Assembly (NCBI GenBank): GCA_034190875.2
Contig: CM067346.1
Coordinates: 14,460,285-14,524,284 of the forward strand
Direction of reading: 5' to 3'
DNA from: Urechis unicinctus
Lineage: Eukaryota > Annelida > Polychaeta > Xenopneusta > Urechidae
Length of the DNA: 64,000 bases
This document shows, piece by piece, positions 35,141 through 51,547 of the stretch (positions within the stretch are counted from its first letter, which is position 1; each line of letters begins with the position of its first letter). The notes below the pieces were generated by a model that searched no databases, had not been told where the DNA came from, and saw only the letters and a program-made list of their open reading frames with translations. A program made the translations under genes and the position numbers.

Positions 35141-37339
35141 ATATCACCATTTTGTTGACCTCGTAAATGCCCCCTAACTTTTCGAAACTGACCGATAGCA
35201 TTAGTCGTAATTATTAACAATAGCCGCCGTAAATAACTGTTGATTGAAGTCATGGCTGTGAACCATCTAACAATGTCTACATATTTCATTGGGCGGGCTA
35301 AAACCGGGTTACTGCGGCCCAAGTGCTGGGTATCTTGGTGAAAGGCTCACTGATGAATCAAATGCCATGGAGCTGAGCAAATTGCTTAAATATATCATAG
35401 TAATTGGCTTGGGTTATTGCATTAGTTTGGACGCCTTAGACCGGTAGCGGGGATGAAGACAACGGCCGATATTATATAGCGCCACATGTTTTCAAACTAA
35501 CGAGAGCGCATATCTTCCGGAATATGTGCGGCCTGTCGTACGTTAGTTGATGTGTGTTCTTGTTTTGCGCCGCATTATTCTTATACGATTAATTTACATA
35601 GAAAAAGTGGGAAAAACAATAACCAAATTCCAGTCCCGGAACTATTAAATCCAATGTAGTGTAAAGTAGTGTAAACGTGACATGTGTCGTAAATTTGATA
35701 ACCTAAGCAACTTATAGATTACTGGCTTTGCTGCACAATGCCGATACACAACCAAAGAACGGGAGCTCATCAAGGCAATAAGTAATTCATATTGTTTGGT
35801 CAAATTCCACCTTTTCAATGCGGTTCCAACAAAGCATTTCGGGTCACTGGATATGAATAATATTAAAGTATAATCACATGGCAACGAAAACACTGTAATT
35901 CGGTGTGTTACTTTACAATTCCAGATGATTCAGGAAGTACACAGTATCATGGTCAATGTCGCTACGAATCTATGTCAAAATCTCGCTTACTAATACCAGA
36001 ATCGTTCGGTGTTTCCAAATCACAAAGGCTTTGTGTTTAATGTGCGCAACGCCAGAACTTAGCAGTTTAAAACGAGTTATAAGGATCGTTATGCGGCTTC
36101 ATAAAATGGAAAATGGGCCACCAAACAGATGAACTTGTCTTCACCAACACATCTACTGGCCCTATTGATCCATAGCGGTACTCCAAATCATTCACGTGTA
36201 GGCTTCCAACTTGAGGGAACAGAGTCAAAGTGGAAGCACGTTACATTAATATGCATCCCGGCAGTGAACTAAACTATTATATTATTCTAGTACCCAATAT
36301 TCTTAAAATTTTCAGTTTTCGCTTTCTTACAATATCGTGATCTGCATCGCTCAAATGACACCGCCTGCTTATGTGGTAATACAGTAAGAATCCGTAAAGC
36401 AACGTAAAGCAACGTATAGCAACGTACATTTAGCTCTGTGGACTTAAGATACGACAAACGTCCAACTTGAATCATATGATAATATAAATGGACAGTCAAC
36501 ATGCATGCACAAGTATTCGCTTATATGAGAGTTGATACTTCATAAACAACCATAGTGTATATATGTATAATTGGCGAAGAAATGATCACACAGGTCCGGA
36601 AAGTATGAAGCATTTGAAGCCATAAGAAAAATATCAGGCCATTTGTTCATTTCATATTCCTTAGTTTATCAAGCATGTTTAACTGCGTCACGCATGTTCA
36701 GTACATGGTTGTAGGTCGTTTTTCTGATTAATGGAGCTCTGTCATAGAACTATGCTTAAGGTCTAACAAGATAGAAATGATTCGATGCGCAAACATGGCT
36801 GTTCTAGTCGGCCGGCTCATTAGTAAAGCCCTTTTCACGAAATAAATGCTCCATTGATTATTATTAGCATGCTTTACTGCATCAAAGCATTTATTTTATG
36901 TCGTTAGATAAGAGGGCATAAAACTATCTTGATGTCCTATCTACACAATTATATGTGATTGCAGCAATGGAAAACTATAGATGTTAGAAGAATGTACACG
37001 GCGAGCACTATGGTCTACTACCAGTCAAGCTAACAATGCGCTAACGCGCAGAGATTGGTTAGAAAATCCACCAGATGAATGATGTTTAAAGACCATTCTG
37101 CCGCAAAAGGAATGGCTTCGGGAATCTATGATCAGACCCATAAATAACCTATTTATTGAAGGTAAGCAGCATGCTAACTCTTTACAACAGGAAGCTATTA
37201 TCGTGGTTGGAGTTTCATATCCACGGTAAGTAAGCGCTAGGCCATGTTGCTGTGTCGATGAAAGCATTATTTAGACACCTGCAATGATGGCGCATTACTT
37301 GAAAGGATCGGTGGGTGGAGATTGATGGCAAGTGGACGA
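35141..37339. other. Unannotated stretch
   Basis: No gene supported. A short 10-base tandem (aacgtaaagc-type, about 3.5 copies) lies at 36396-36428. All open frames are under 85 codons without motifs. Confidence 0.4.
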
Positions 37340-38470
37340 GGAGGGGACCAAGTCAGAGTAAGTTAAGGACCAGAAGTCAAAATGCTTAAAAGCGCACACT
37401 GACTAATATGCGTATGTCCAGCAGACATCAGTCGCAAGTCTGCACCTTGAAATATATGTCAATATATAAACCTTCACGAACAAACTGTTTAATATTCCAC
37501 TCGTTAAAATTACCCTTAAGATGTTTTAATTCAACCATGTACATACTTTGATAATCTGGGTTATTATAAAACCAAACTTTCAAGTTAATCTCGAGCAATT
37601 GCTAACGTGAGCGCCCTGATAAATATAATATGGGTCAGTTTCGAATGGATTTCATTGTTTGTATAATCGATCCTGCCCGCTAGAACACCGCTCTTGGCTA
37701 TTTAAATGCGGCCTCTCATGGGTCGGCTGAATAAATGGCTGCCCATCATTCAGTGTTCGATGCTTTGTAGTTGGTGCTTAGTAGAAGACAATGCAGGCGA
37801 TCGGGCAATGTGTTTATGTGTCCCAATAATATATCTAAAGTACTACAATACGAGTACCTTGCATCCCATGGCAAAACATAGTGATGAGCCCAAATGCGAC
37901 GTCCGTGTACCATTTACTCTACATCCCTGAAATATCGCAATCCTCTTATCAGAGAGACATGATGCGGTTCGTGTCATACCAGATGGCTAAATATAGTAAT
38001 AGTTCTATGTTAAAAGTACTTAGTGGACCAATTCAAAGATTGGGCTGACCAGTATTGTGTTGCTAGTTGTCAACCTAGAAGGCAATATGGAGGATCAAGA
38101 ATAGCTATATTGTGATCCTCATTTGTTCCCAGTGAATGGCTTTCCGTGTGCATACATACGAGCGTTAGAGGTAAATTGAGGATCAACAATCGCAGTATGC
38201 GATTCGGTCTTCTACAAGAGGGTGTACTTCTGAGATACTAGTGGTTATGGCGACCCCCAATCCAATAATGGTTCGGAGAGACAATGTCTCATGGAGGTCA
38301 CTGTACCAAAGTACACGGGAACCACGTTGTTAAGGAGTGTAGAATACAATTAGCAATCAGGTCGACAAAATGCAATTGGCATTTATCATAGATAATATGA
38401 AATCATGTAAAAGGGAATTCCTATGGACGTATTCACCGCACAATTGACGGTGCCCGTTATTGCACGGGCA
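37340..38470. repeat. Dispersed repeat module 1 (copy B)
   Basis: Partner of 1-2500, here without the long CA/TA and CT microsatellites, which shows that those expanded or were inserted in copy A only. It begins near the aagtcaaaatgcttaaaag block and ends in the ttgcacgggc block. Confidence 0.6.
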
Positions 38471-38669
38471 ATGTTAGCGCCACATATGAAGAAATATGAC
38501 AATGTACCATATATTGCTAAATTAATAGAACACGTGAGCAAACAGAATACATATACAAATATCGCAACGTTGTTAGCCAAAGAGAGTAAGTTTACGTCAT
38601 CTGCACTTACTGCCTGCAGTAGACATAGTGGCACTTTATCATAACTGCTAAGAAAAATAACTCTAAATT

Positions 38670-41080
38670 TCAAACAATGTCTTCGCGTATATGTCGTAGG
38701 GTTGACCCGAAACGGATAACGTTTTCCCTTAACGTTCGTACACTGATGAATCGCCCATCGATATATCCAAACGTCTCCAAGCCGAGCGAATTATGTTAAT
38801 GATTTTTGGTAATTGACACAGGTTACTGCACTTATCTTAAAAATTTTAGAGTGATGATTTGGCAGTAGTTAAAGTAAAATGTCGTTAGTTGGAAAACTAA
38901 CAAAAAGCTCGTAATTATATGCAAATACTAATACGCTGCGATGGGTTTACATGCTATGTGTGGCATTCCGTAGATATGGTACATCGTGTTCGGTGTTTTT
39001 GTTACACTTGGCACAATTTAACCGATCTACTGTTAAATTATATATAACAAACTGCGGAAAACAAAGCCAGAAATAGCCGACGGCTATAGGTGAATATGCC
39101 CAACATTTACATCATACTATTCAAACTAGCTGGAAATCTACATACACTTCAGAAACATTGTGGTGCAGGATGGATGTGCATTTCAGAAGAAAGCACCGCG
39201 CACTTGCCCTATCCTTGTTAAACCTATCAAATTCACTCGGTAAACAGTTACATGAGTCTTGTCACCAAGAATCATCAAATTGGCCCACATAACCTAATAA
39301 AACAACTAACTTCAGGCTCGATTCGCTTACAATAATCAGTGCCCTTATATCTCTATCGGTCTTCCCAAACCTTTGCACTAGACTCATTTGCACTATTATA
39401 CTCGACCTCGGTCGTAGATGTTTTTACCTTTTATGGTAATGGCTGGTTAAAATGGTAGTGAAAAAGCTAGCTGATGCTGATCGATAAAGCTACATATACT
39501 CGGGAATCAAATTAACGAATCAACTGATTGTAGCAGGCATTCGACTCTCGGTTGATTGCACATAAGTCCAAATGCTTAGCAATTAGCTGAAACGAGACTG
39601 TTTTTAATATATGCAACAACACAAAGCTTAGCTGATTACCCCAGGGATCATCGCTTACTTGGAAAGACAAGAACGTAGGAATACCACGTTCTAGCTCTTA
39701 CTATCTGAAATTCCTGGTACATGTTCACTTCCCCAAAATATCATCAGATATATGTATCAAATGTCGCTGAATATTTTGGGCAAACAATATGATAATTGTG
39801 AATACTTTTGTGACATAATAACTTGTTGTTCTATCCCCTATTTGGCGCGATTAGTGTCATGGTACGGAGAACGAATAAGAATATAACTACAAAGTTGCCT
39901 GGGTACGAAGACAATGTGATGCCTTTAGCCGCTGTTGCTTTAGGCAGTTGTTCAAGGTTATCAACTCGCCCTGTGCAGTATATAAACACACAATAAATAT
40001 GGATGGTAAATGTAGAGTCATTAACACCAGCGTGTAATGGGCTGATGTGCTGATAATACAGCGAATAAATTGAGGCAAAGACCATAATAATATATCCTAA
40101 TGCTTCCTGACCGTTACCTCTCCTCGATAACATAGGGGGAGGGGTGGCGTAACAGCTGCCATGAATGTTCGATTTATCCTCATGTTGAAACTAATGAGTA
40201 CATTTATTGTTCGATTACCAGTGGAATAAGCTGTGGACCAGTCAGAAGCTACATCGCAATTAGTCTAACGTTATCATAACTATTCTATCCCTGGTAACAT
40301 CGCATGCGGTAATGTACATTGCTGCTATTATCTATTAGTCAAACTCATGATTAATTTATGAATGTTGCTAATTACTCCCAAAAACATGCGCAGATGTGTC
40401 TTCCAGTATGTAGAAATTGGTTCAGTTATTGAGTGAGTCCACTGACTGTTTACAATGGTATGCATTTGATCGGAATGGTCATCATAATCTGCAGCCAAAT
40501 AAAATATCTTCATAATTGATCAGCCTTTCTTATATATTGACTTGGATTTATAACGTAAATGCTCGCTTTCCGTTAGCAACTATCACAGCTGTTATGTGCA
40601 AATACTTTATATAGCAACGAGTAAGCTTATTCGCGAAATGCAAACACTGCCGTAAGCGCAGTTCTTTGCATGCCACACAAAATAATAAATGCATTTTCTT
40701 AAGGCTGCCAGTGAGTGTTGGCTCGTAGTAATTGGATAGGTTGGGCGTTAACAGTCGCTAAAAAGCGTGTCCGTCACTGAGCCTTAATTAGGTGTCTGAA
40801 CCACAGTGTAATATTGTAGCACAGCCTCATAATCTTTTCGCCATTGAACACTACATCACATTCTTGTTCGTATTATTCCCATATTGAAATTATAAGCGCA
40901 GCTGAGGAGGGCAATGAATGTTCAGTCGTCAGCATATTTATAGGCTCAATTTATATGATCGATTGTGAATGATTATCACATGAAACTAACTCGTTAAAGG
41001 AAAGCATCACAGAAGGTTCGACCGGCGTTGTTGTCAATCAACATAAACTTGATATTAATCAGATACTAACCGCTAAACAT
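38670..41080. repeat. Dispersed repeat modules 2, 3, 4-fragment and 5 (copy B)
   Basis: In order: module 2 (38670-39440, partner 27400-28540), module 3 (39850-40330, partner 3600-4130), a 40-base fragment of the 1.69 kb unit (40727-40767) and module 5 (40820-41080, partner 11160-11330). Copy A carries the 1.69 kb unit four times at the place where this copy has only the fragment. Confidence 0.6.
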
Positions 41081-44201
<3,121 letters not shown>

Positions 44202-45480
44202 AGCTACATTTGAAATGCCTGTTCGATGGGTCATATTATTCATATCTCTCTCCTGATGGTGTGTGGATGTTCTCAATAAAACGCCTCCACTAGACGCATA
44301 ACATCAGCTATTTAGATAGCTTTTACCGTTCAAAAGTTGTCAAATGTGTAATTTGGTATATCAAGCTTGAACATGAGAGAGTGGGCATTTATGACAAGTA
44401 CGTGCGTTGTCGCGAGAGAAAAAGATATCCTTGTTTGAATTGTATTGATTATTTTGAGTGAATATGTATTCGGAATTGTCAATACACATCCGAAGGAATT
44501 GGCAACGGCAAATTCTATGCATCGCGAATAGTGGTTGTAATTATCAGCAACGCCTACACCCGAAAAACCAGCATCCTGAGCGCGAGGCTTGATATATGCG
44601 TCCTATCACACATGTTCATTTATAGCCATCAGCAGAGGCAAGCGGTGAGCTTATTTTTAGAATATTTGACTGAGGCTTAGTCCTTTTTTACAGCAATTAA
44701 GGCGACTTTGTGTATGACCTTGCATATTCCAGCTAAAAGAAGCCATATGTATAGAAAGCCACTGACGCACAGCAGTTATATTTGGGTGCACCTTTTTCAC
44801 ATTGGAGTAGTTCCAATTGAGACACTCATCTTTTCATTTGTCCTAGACCACATGGCCTTATCTAATACAGCCGGAAACCTTTAGTGTCTATGATTGAATC
44901 GGGAAGATAAGAGGCTGCATAGGAGATCGCAACGTGCAAAAAGTATAAGCAGCGAAAATGGTAATCCCTGTGATCATAAATACTGATTATCTTTCAAACT
45001 AACTGGTTCATGGTGGTTTTAATCAATTGTGTAGTAGTGATTCTACACCTAAATAAACATATTTCATTTACCTTGATACATGTAGCGTTCAGACGAATGT
45101 TGAATAGTGCATACTCGGTTTTAAGCACACCACCATCAATGGTAAAAGCCATGAGTGCTGATAATTAGAAACGGCAATGAATAATAATGCTGAACGAAGC
45201 AATACACTATTTTGTTATAGTATACTCCTTCTGTCACCTTTTTATTCATTCTCATCCATTACCGTGGCGATGTCATCCCCTTTATTGAAAGAGACTTCAA
45301 ACCCAACTTTTGCCATAACCCCAACCTTACCCATAGCGCTGGCTATTAACTTCAACATAGCATATTTGTGTCATGGCAGTTTTAAAAGGATCTCCCGAAG
45401 AGTATTCCAATAGCTTTTTTTCTGTCAGATGGAACGTTTTTGCGTTGGCATAATAGTTGGTACACCTAATTGAAACGGAA
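44202..45480. repeat. Recent duplicate shared with 62783-64000
   Basis: Near-identical to 62783-64000. The left copy has about 80 extra bases at roughly 44274-44350 (between gatggtgtgtg and gtgtaatttggta), and the right copy has about 13 extra at roughly 63436 (gttatttagcagc). Differences hit all codon positions of the one shared open frame (45177-45413 and 63698-63934), so that frame is not under coding constraint. The duplicate includes module 6. Confidence 0.9.
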
Positions 45481-47509
45481 ATACCGAAATACCGTCGCCT
45501 GATTGCTCATATAAAATGTTCGTGTGATTATAGCTTCTATGATGCTATGTATCGCTTCCTTGAGACACAAAGCAATATATCATGTCTTTTTAAGCATCAT
45601 TTCTACTGACCTGATTACAGACGCCGTCGTTTTTATTGCTCTGTAAACAAGGCTTTATAGCGGTTCTGCATACAGTAATATATGCCTGTGATTGAGATCA
45701 TAAAAAGGTGCGAGTTTTTATTCGATGCTGTTGTCAAGTCACTAATGCAACATGCCATGCAAAGAAATCATGCAAGTTATTTTGCGTATGAAATCGTTTT
45801 CCAAAACGCCAACTAATTAATCCGGTTGATAACATTATGCGAGTGCATGCTGTTTACATCCATACACAGAGAAAATGTGCAAAGTGTCAGGAACATGATT
45901 TTGTAATGTGGTAACCAAATCGATAGTATGACTATTGGAGAATATGGAAGGCAGCCACCAATTAATACACCCCGATTCTGTAGAGCCATGTCTTACGTCG
46001 CTGACGGTCACTATTTGTTTAATGGACACTACGCCACATCAAGGAGCTGCAAACGCGTCGCAATTACCCTCATTCGCTATCGTTCAGCTGTCCCATCTAC
46101 AGAGAGAGTGACGAAAAACTCAATGATGATCTTGTTTTTTACAAAATGTCAACAACAATTACAAGACAGCAACTTTGGCGGCTACTTCGTTAACATAATA
46201 ATATTGTGTCGTCAGGTCTGGTTTCCCGGACGTAATGATTCCAGGAAAGGTACATTTGTCAACCTCGAGCTTGAAAATGTCCTGGCAGACAAATATTATG
46301 TCGACATTAGAGAATTTACATGAAATAGAATCTTTCTTGGAGCAGTTGGTACTAAACCGATTGTTTAGGTTAACAATGCTTTGCTTATGTGCTTAAACTT
46401 AGGATGAGAGTATGCACGATGATTCGCCCATGTCATGCCAGGTATTATGTTCAAACTAGTCGAACTTGTCGCCCTACGGCACTGTCGCATAAATCATTTA
46501 TTAGCATGGAATAGCATGCTTTACATATGCTGTTAGAGAAGAATAAGCATTGGCGACAGAGCCCGCATTCTAGCTCCCTGTTGCCAGTAACGGGCGAACT
46601 TGATTTGCACAGCCCACAATGGGCTTATAAGTAGATGCATTTATTCGGATATATAAGTTTGCAAGGCACTTCATCCACAGCATTGCAATGGGTGCTTTGT
46701 ACTGCCAAAGTTGTGCGGGAGTATTATTGAACGACCATATATTCCGCAGATCAGCACTCGACCACAATCCGGTAAGTATAGCAATTCAAACTATATATCA
46801 AAAATAATCCGAGGGATTTAAAAAATGCAGCTAATTTTTCAGCTCTTGACATGAATAACAACTTGCGTCAGCTTATTCCGACATGGAAGCAAACTTCTTG
46901 TTTAATAAACTGACTGCGATATTGTCCGATTACTTGGATTTGCGATGGGTATCTACAATTGTACCAGATATCACGGATGGGCCGCTGTTTTAAAGGAATA
47001 TTATGGAATACAGGCCAACGTCTAATAGAAAAGGACCAACATAGGATTAATTAACTTGCTTGGTTAATTTCACCTTGCCAGAATTTCACTCCCAGATAGG
47101 AAACTTAATTCATATTAAACTTATCCGCTGTCTCTTATACGACGTTCCTAATACTTTGTTACCAGAGTAAAAGAGGGCATAATTTTACTAAAAAGAGCCA
47201 CGCCCTGAACAAGTGTTCATTAAGTCTGGAGTTTGTAGTGCACTCTCTTTAAGTCAAACCTGCTCTCCTGTGATCACTCGCGGCTAACAAAGACGCAAAA
47301 AAAAAATTTATTCTTGGAATTAATTAGTTGTGCACATAGCAAACATTACTTAACATATTGATGGACCTCAAATGCACCAGCAGCCAAAGATCATGCACTT
47401 CCCAAAGCAAGTCGCACACAAAGCTTTGCTTTGGTTCATAAATCGGCGGTGTTTCAAACTTCATTCTGGTTTATAGGAAATATGTTTGACTAATGATTGG
47501 CCAACAAGA
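45430..47509. repeat. Dispersed repeat modules 8 and 7 (copy B)
   Basis: 45430-45990 pairs with 29830-30460 and 46440-46800 pairs with 24400-24720, so module 7 follows module 8 here but precedes it in copy A. 46800-47510 has no partner. The 131-codon frame at 45928-46323 spans the module 8 boundary and has no domain I recognise. Confidence 0.5.
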
Positions 47510-49495
47510 GTAATTTTAGTAAAGGTGTAGGAGTTATCTCGAATTCCCTAGCGTACCCTTGAAACATGTCCTTTCAGAATCACAATGTTGATGGAATCTG
47601 TAGCAAAACAATAATATAAGCGGTAAGTGTTGCATGAATGCATATCCGTCACCTACTGAAAGACCATTTGAACTACAATATGCGTTCGAGTCTGTTTAAC
47701 TAATACATTAACTTGTAAAGCATCAATATCTGCACGTGAACGGATGGCGACAATTATGTTAACTCGACTGTAACTATAACTATGATATACTGGCGTAATA
47801 TTGTCACTCCATGTTAAAACCTTGCGTTTATGCGGCGCATTGTACATGCAACATGATCTATGATTGCCAGATTGCCAATCTGTGATTGTTCTTAAGAGAA
47901 TTGTCATCACATCTCTTTGATTAGATTCAGATCAGGAAAATTTGATGCCATTTTCGGTGCAGTCTTTAATTATTGTTTACAATAAGACAGTGCCTTAAAC
48001 ATCATACTTTTAATCCCATCAGTGCATGCATTCGTGATGTTGAGCCTTCCTTTCTAAATGATTGCCAGTGCAAGTTCACCCTGCATTGTTGCGTTATTTG
48101 AGCCACATGAATATCCACACTGCTACTATGATATTTAAGCTTGCATAATATAATTGATGATTAATGGTGCCGGTGATGGCAAAAGTGTTCATGATGACCT
48201 AGTAACATTAATAGTCAGAGGCATACAGAATATAGACAATTGTAGTTGTCACAAGCTAATTTTTCATCCTCACAAGTCTCCCCTCCCCCCCCCCCCCCCC
48301 AACGCCTTCATAGCAAGATAAAGCTGGACAATGGTTCTTCATGACCCTGGATTAACTCAACACGCTGGTCTACCTATCGTCGTTTATTTACCTACCCTTA
48401 TCATCACTTTTTTATATATATAGCATCAGACTCCAAGTGCCGAAACGGCAGGTATCAAATATTAATCATTCTAGGTACTTACTATTATTGGTTGAAAGAG
48501 TCAAGCTTCATTCAGCCTCCCTGAAGAGCGGTGCATAATAAATTGAATGGCTTGATGGAACGCTATGTAACCATGTTTGTGTAGAATAAATTATATGAAA
48601 CGTACACACGGAGACATGAGCGGTGTTAAATAATCACCTGCTGTTATCATATATGCAGTTCATGGGGGTTCTTAATGTATCCCTAGCACTTATGCAATGT
48701 TTTCTATGGGTCTGTTAAGGCTCGAATAAATCTGATATAATGATCAGCAAACCTCGTTCTTAATCCCAGGCTGCAGTAATCATCCGATAGCGGCGAAGAA
48801 GCGCCACATCAGCAGCAATATGGATGTCAAATAATTGGCACAGGTCTATCACAATGACGACGAACAAGCTGACACATTTAAATAACAGATATTTACTCCA
48901 AATATGTTGGAACAATATTTGCGATTTTACTCAAAGTTAAGGGGCCGTAGCGATCTTAATCTTGGTAAAAAGCACAAATGTCTAGCCTTTATTCAGTACG
49001 AGAGGTAAAATGTACCAATATATAGCAATTTGGTTGCAATTCCGTAAATACCAAATGTTCTTATTACGAAGGCAATATGATGCTCTCTCGTATAATGATG
49101 CCAAGTATGATGTAAAATCAAATGAAGGTGATTCTGTTTCCGTTTACTAGCAGTCCTAAGGGCCAGAAAAGGAGTCTTTTCAGCTAGCGGTGGTATGAGG
49201 CATACTTTCTTCTTTCGAAGCTTTATTTAACATATATATTTAACATTTCTAGAACAATATCAGTCATTTGTATTGACCCCTTCACATTAAAACCAATGTG
49301 TTTGATATGAACACGTTTAAACCACGCAAATAACCATTAGCTATGTACGACCTGCTCAACTAGAAATTTCTTTTCCAACCATTGTTGTATAGAAATCAGA
49401 ATGCAGGCATGATGAGTGACCAAGAGCAATGTTATCCGACCCAATAATTTGACGCTAATATGGAAAAAAATCCAATATCACTGTACATTCTTTAA
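47510..49495. repeat. Dispersed repeat module 9 (copy B)
   Basis: Partner of 30580-33545. It contains a 16-base poly-C (48285-48300) where copy A has only tttccccc. Roughly 1 kb of copy A (31000-32000) is absent. Confidence 0.65.
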
Positions 49496-49499
49496 CGCG

Positions 49500-49710
49500 G
49501 TTGCACACATGCATACATACACACATACATACATACGTACATACATACATGCATCCAAACAGACATACATACATGCATGCATACATTCATATATGCATAC
49601 AGACATACATAACTACATTCATCGATCGATCCATCCATACATTCATACATACATACATACATGCTCACATACTTACGTATATACAAACATATGTATATAC
49701 ATACGTACAC
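49500..49710. repeat. Degenerate ACAT microsatellite
   Basis: An interrupted (ATAC)n tract directly after module 9. The other repeat copy also has an ACAT tract next (34382-34822), but long and nearly pure. The two may descend from one ancestral tract, with one expanded and one decayed. Confidence 0.9.
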
Positions 49711-51547
49711 TCATAGAAGCTCTTGATGAAACTCAGAAGCTGGCACTACGAAATTAATTTTACTTTGCGTCCTTGTAACACATGATATAAGTAGCTGCGG
49801 TACTTTGCAGGCAAACTTATAGATCAAATTGATAGGTCAAGAGCCGATGATGAATGAGTATTGTTAATAATAGTGATAGTGATTGTTTCGACAGAGTGCA
49901 AAATTTTACCTGCATAATTGTGTTTCATAAAATAATGAGAATAAAACGTTCCTCAAGTGATAGCCTGAAAGTAAATCACTACCCACAAACTTGCCGGAAG
50001 TGCAATAATGGGCTCGAAACATGATGCATAACTAAATATATTGCAGGACATTCTGCCCTTACTTAATTATATATGGCCTCTTGTATGTCATAAAATTAAC
50101 TGTCTCAGTACAAGTCATGCTCTATAGGTTTGTGGATCTAAACGAAAACCAACTAAAAAGGTACTCAAGATGAAACCGATTCTCTTGCGGCAACAGTAAG
50201 AGCAAATCAATTGTTATGGAATGTGACGTCATTGACTTGTGAGAAAATGTGGGATTTAAATCGACCTCTTTTAGGAAGGTATATTCAGCGCGAAATAAGA
50301 TTTATAGAGCGCAACATACGTAATGTCGTGCAAGATTAGCTGTAGAAGAACACATGCCTAGTACAAACGAGCACATAGGTGGTCAACTGAGACTGTGGAT
50401 TCGTATGTTAGGGTCCATGCCTCTTTGTAACCAATTCGTTTTCGCAAAGCTTAGTATCGATATCCAGGTGGGAATAAGGATGTCTTATCGGCTAGAGAAA
50501 CTATTTATACAATATTTGATGCGCGAGGTATCGAAAAACGTTGTCGTGAGGAATAACCTAAAAGATGTGCTGTGTCGGTAGCGGGTACACCGTCGGTATC
50601 CTAAATCGACGGTTTTCTGCCTCCTAACCTTCAACGCAGTGTAAGAGGGTTTAGTTTCTTTCATTAAGTCGATGGCAAATCGATACAAACGGCGCTTTAG
50701 CGGACGGGGGTAGTTATTCCAGTCGGTATGTACATCATTTCGGGACAAGCACATCCCACATGTCCCATATAACGCACCTTCATATCCGATGATGAATGTC
50801 GACATTTGATGATTTGTCGACCGTGTGAGACACCCATGCGTGAACCCATTTAGGTCTGCCTTTTAGTTGCATTGTTGTGATTTTAATATGCGCCGTGGAT
50901 ACGATGCACGCATCAGCGAAGACTGAGCCGCTAACGAACATAGTGCATTGTTTATTATGGTTCTGGCACCATTTTCACACCGCTCGCCAGATAATCACGT
51001 TGCATGATACATTCTCTATGATATGCAGACGTCGGGTTTCGTTTCACATTGCCAAAATAAATAGACGCCAATTGCGACATATTTTATTTTGTTGCTATAT
51101 GAATAATCTTCAACGTGATGCATTTATTCCGAGATATGAACAAAGAATTTGTTTGAATGATTACCTCGTAAGTGCAGCATGAGCAAATGACCAAACCATA
51201 TCCACCAAATTATTCCTACATCTACATACAATTAAACTTGACATTAATACGAACACGTTAGACATATATGTCCTATAATACAGTCTGCAGATGCATTCCC
51301 CGCGTATATCCACACCAATTGGTCACATATATAACAAGAGCGATACTGATCACAACGTTGAAGTCTCTTCGAGTGGTTGTGCTCAGAAACAAACTCAACA
51401 AAGCTACCAACATATATAATGTAATATATTCACGAAGTTCTTTTGAAGCATTCCATGAGTAAAAGCTTCCACTCTTTATGAGGCTTTTTTGGTACAAGGC
51501 GTACTCTTGACACAAACGACGATTACAGCCACACCATTGGTGCTCAC
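49711..51547. other. Unannotated stretch with module 10 (copy B)
   Basis: 50940-51130 pairs with 34900-35140; the rest has no partner and no supported gene. Frames such as 50485-50805 (minus, 106 codons) and 50877-51182 lack motifs. The stretch ends at the 3' side of the GPCR gene; an aataaa at about 51058 is too far away to be a confident polyadenylation signal. Confidence 0.4.
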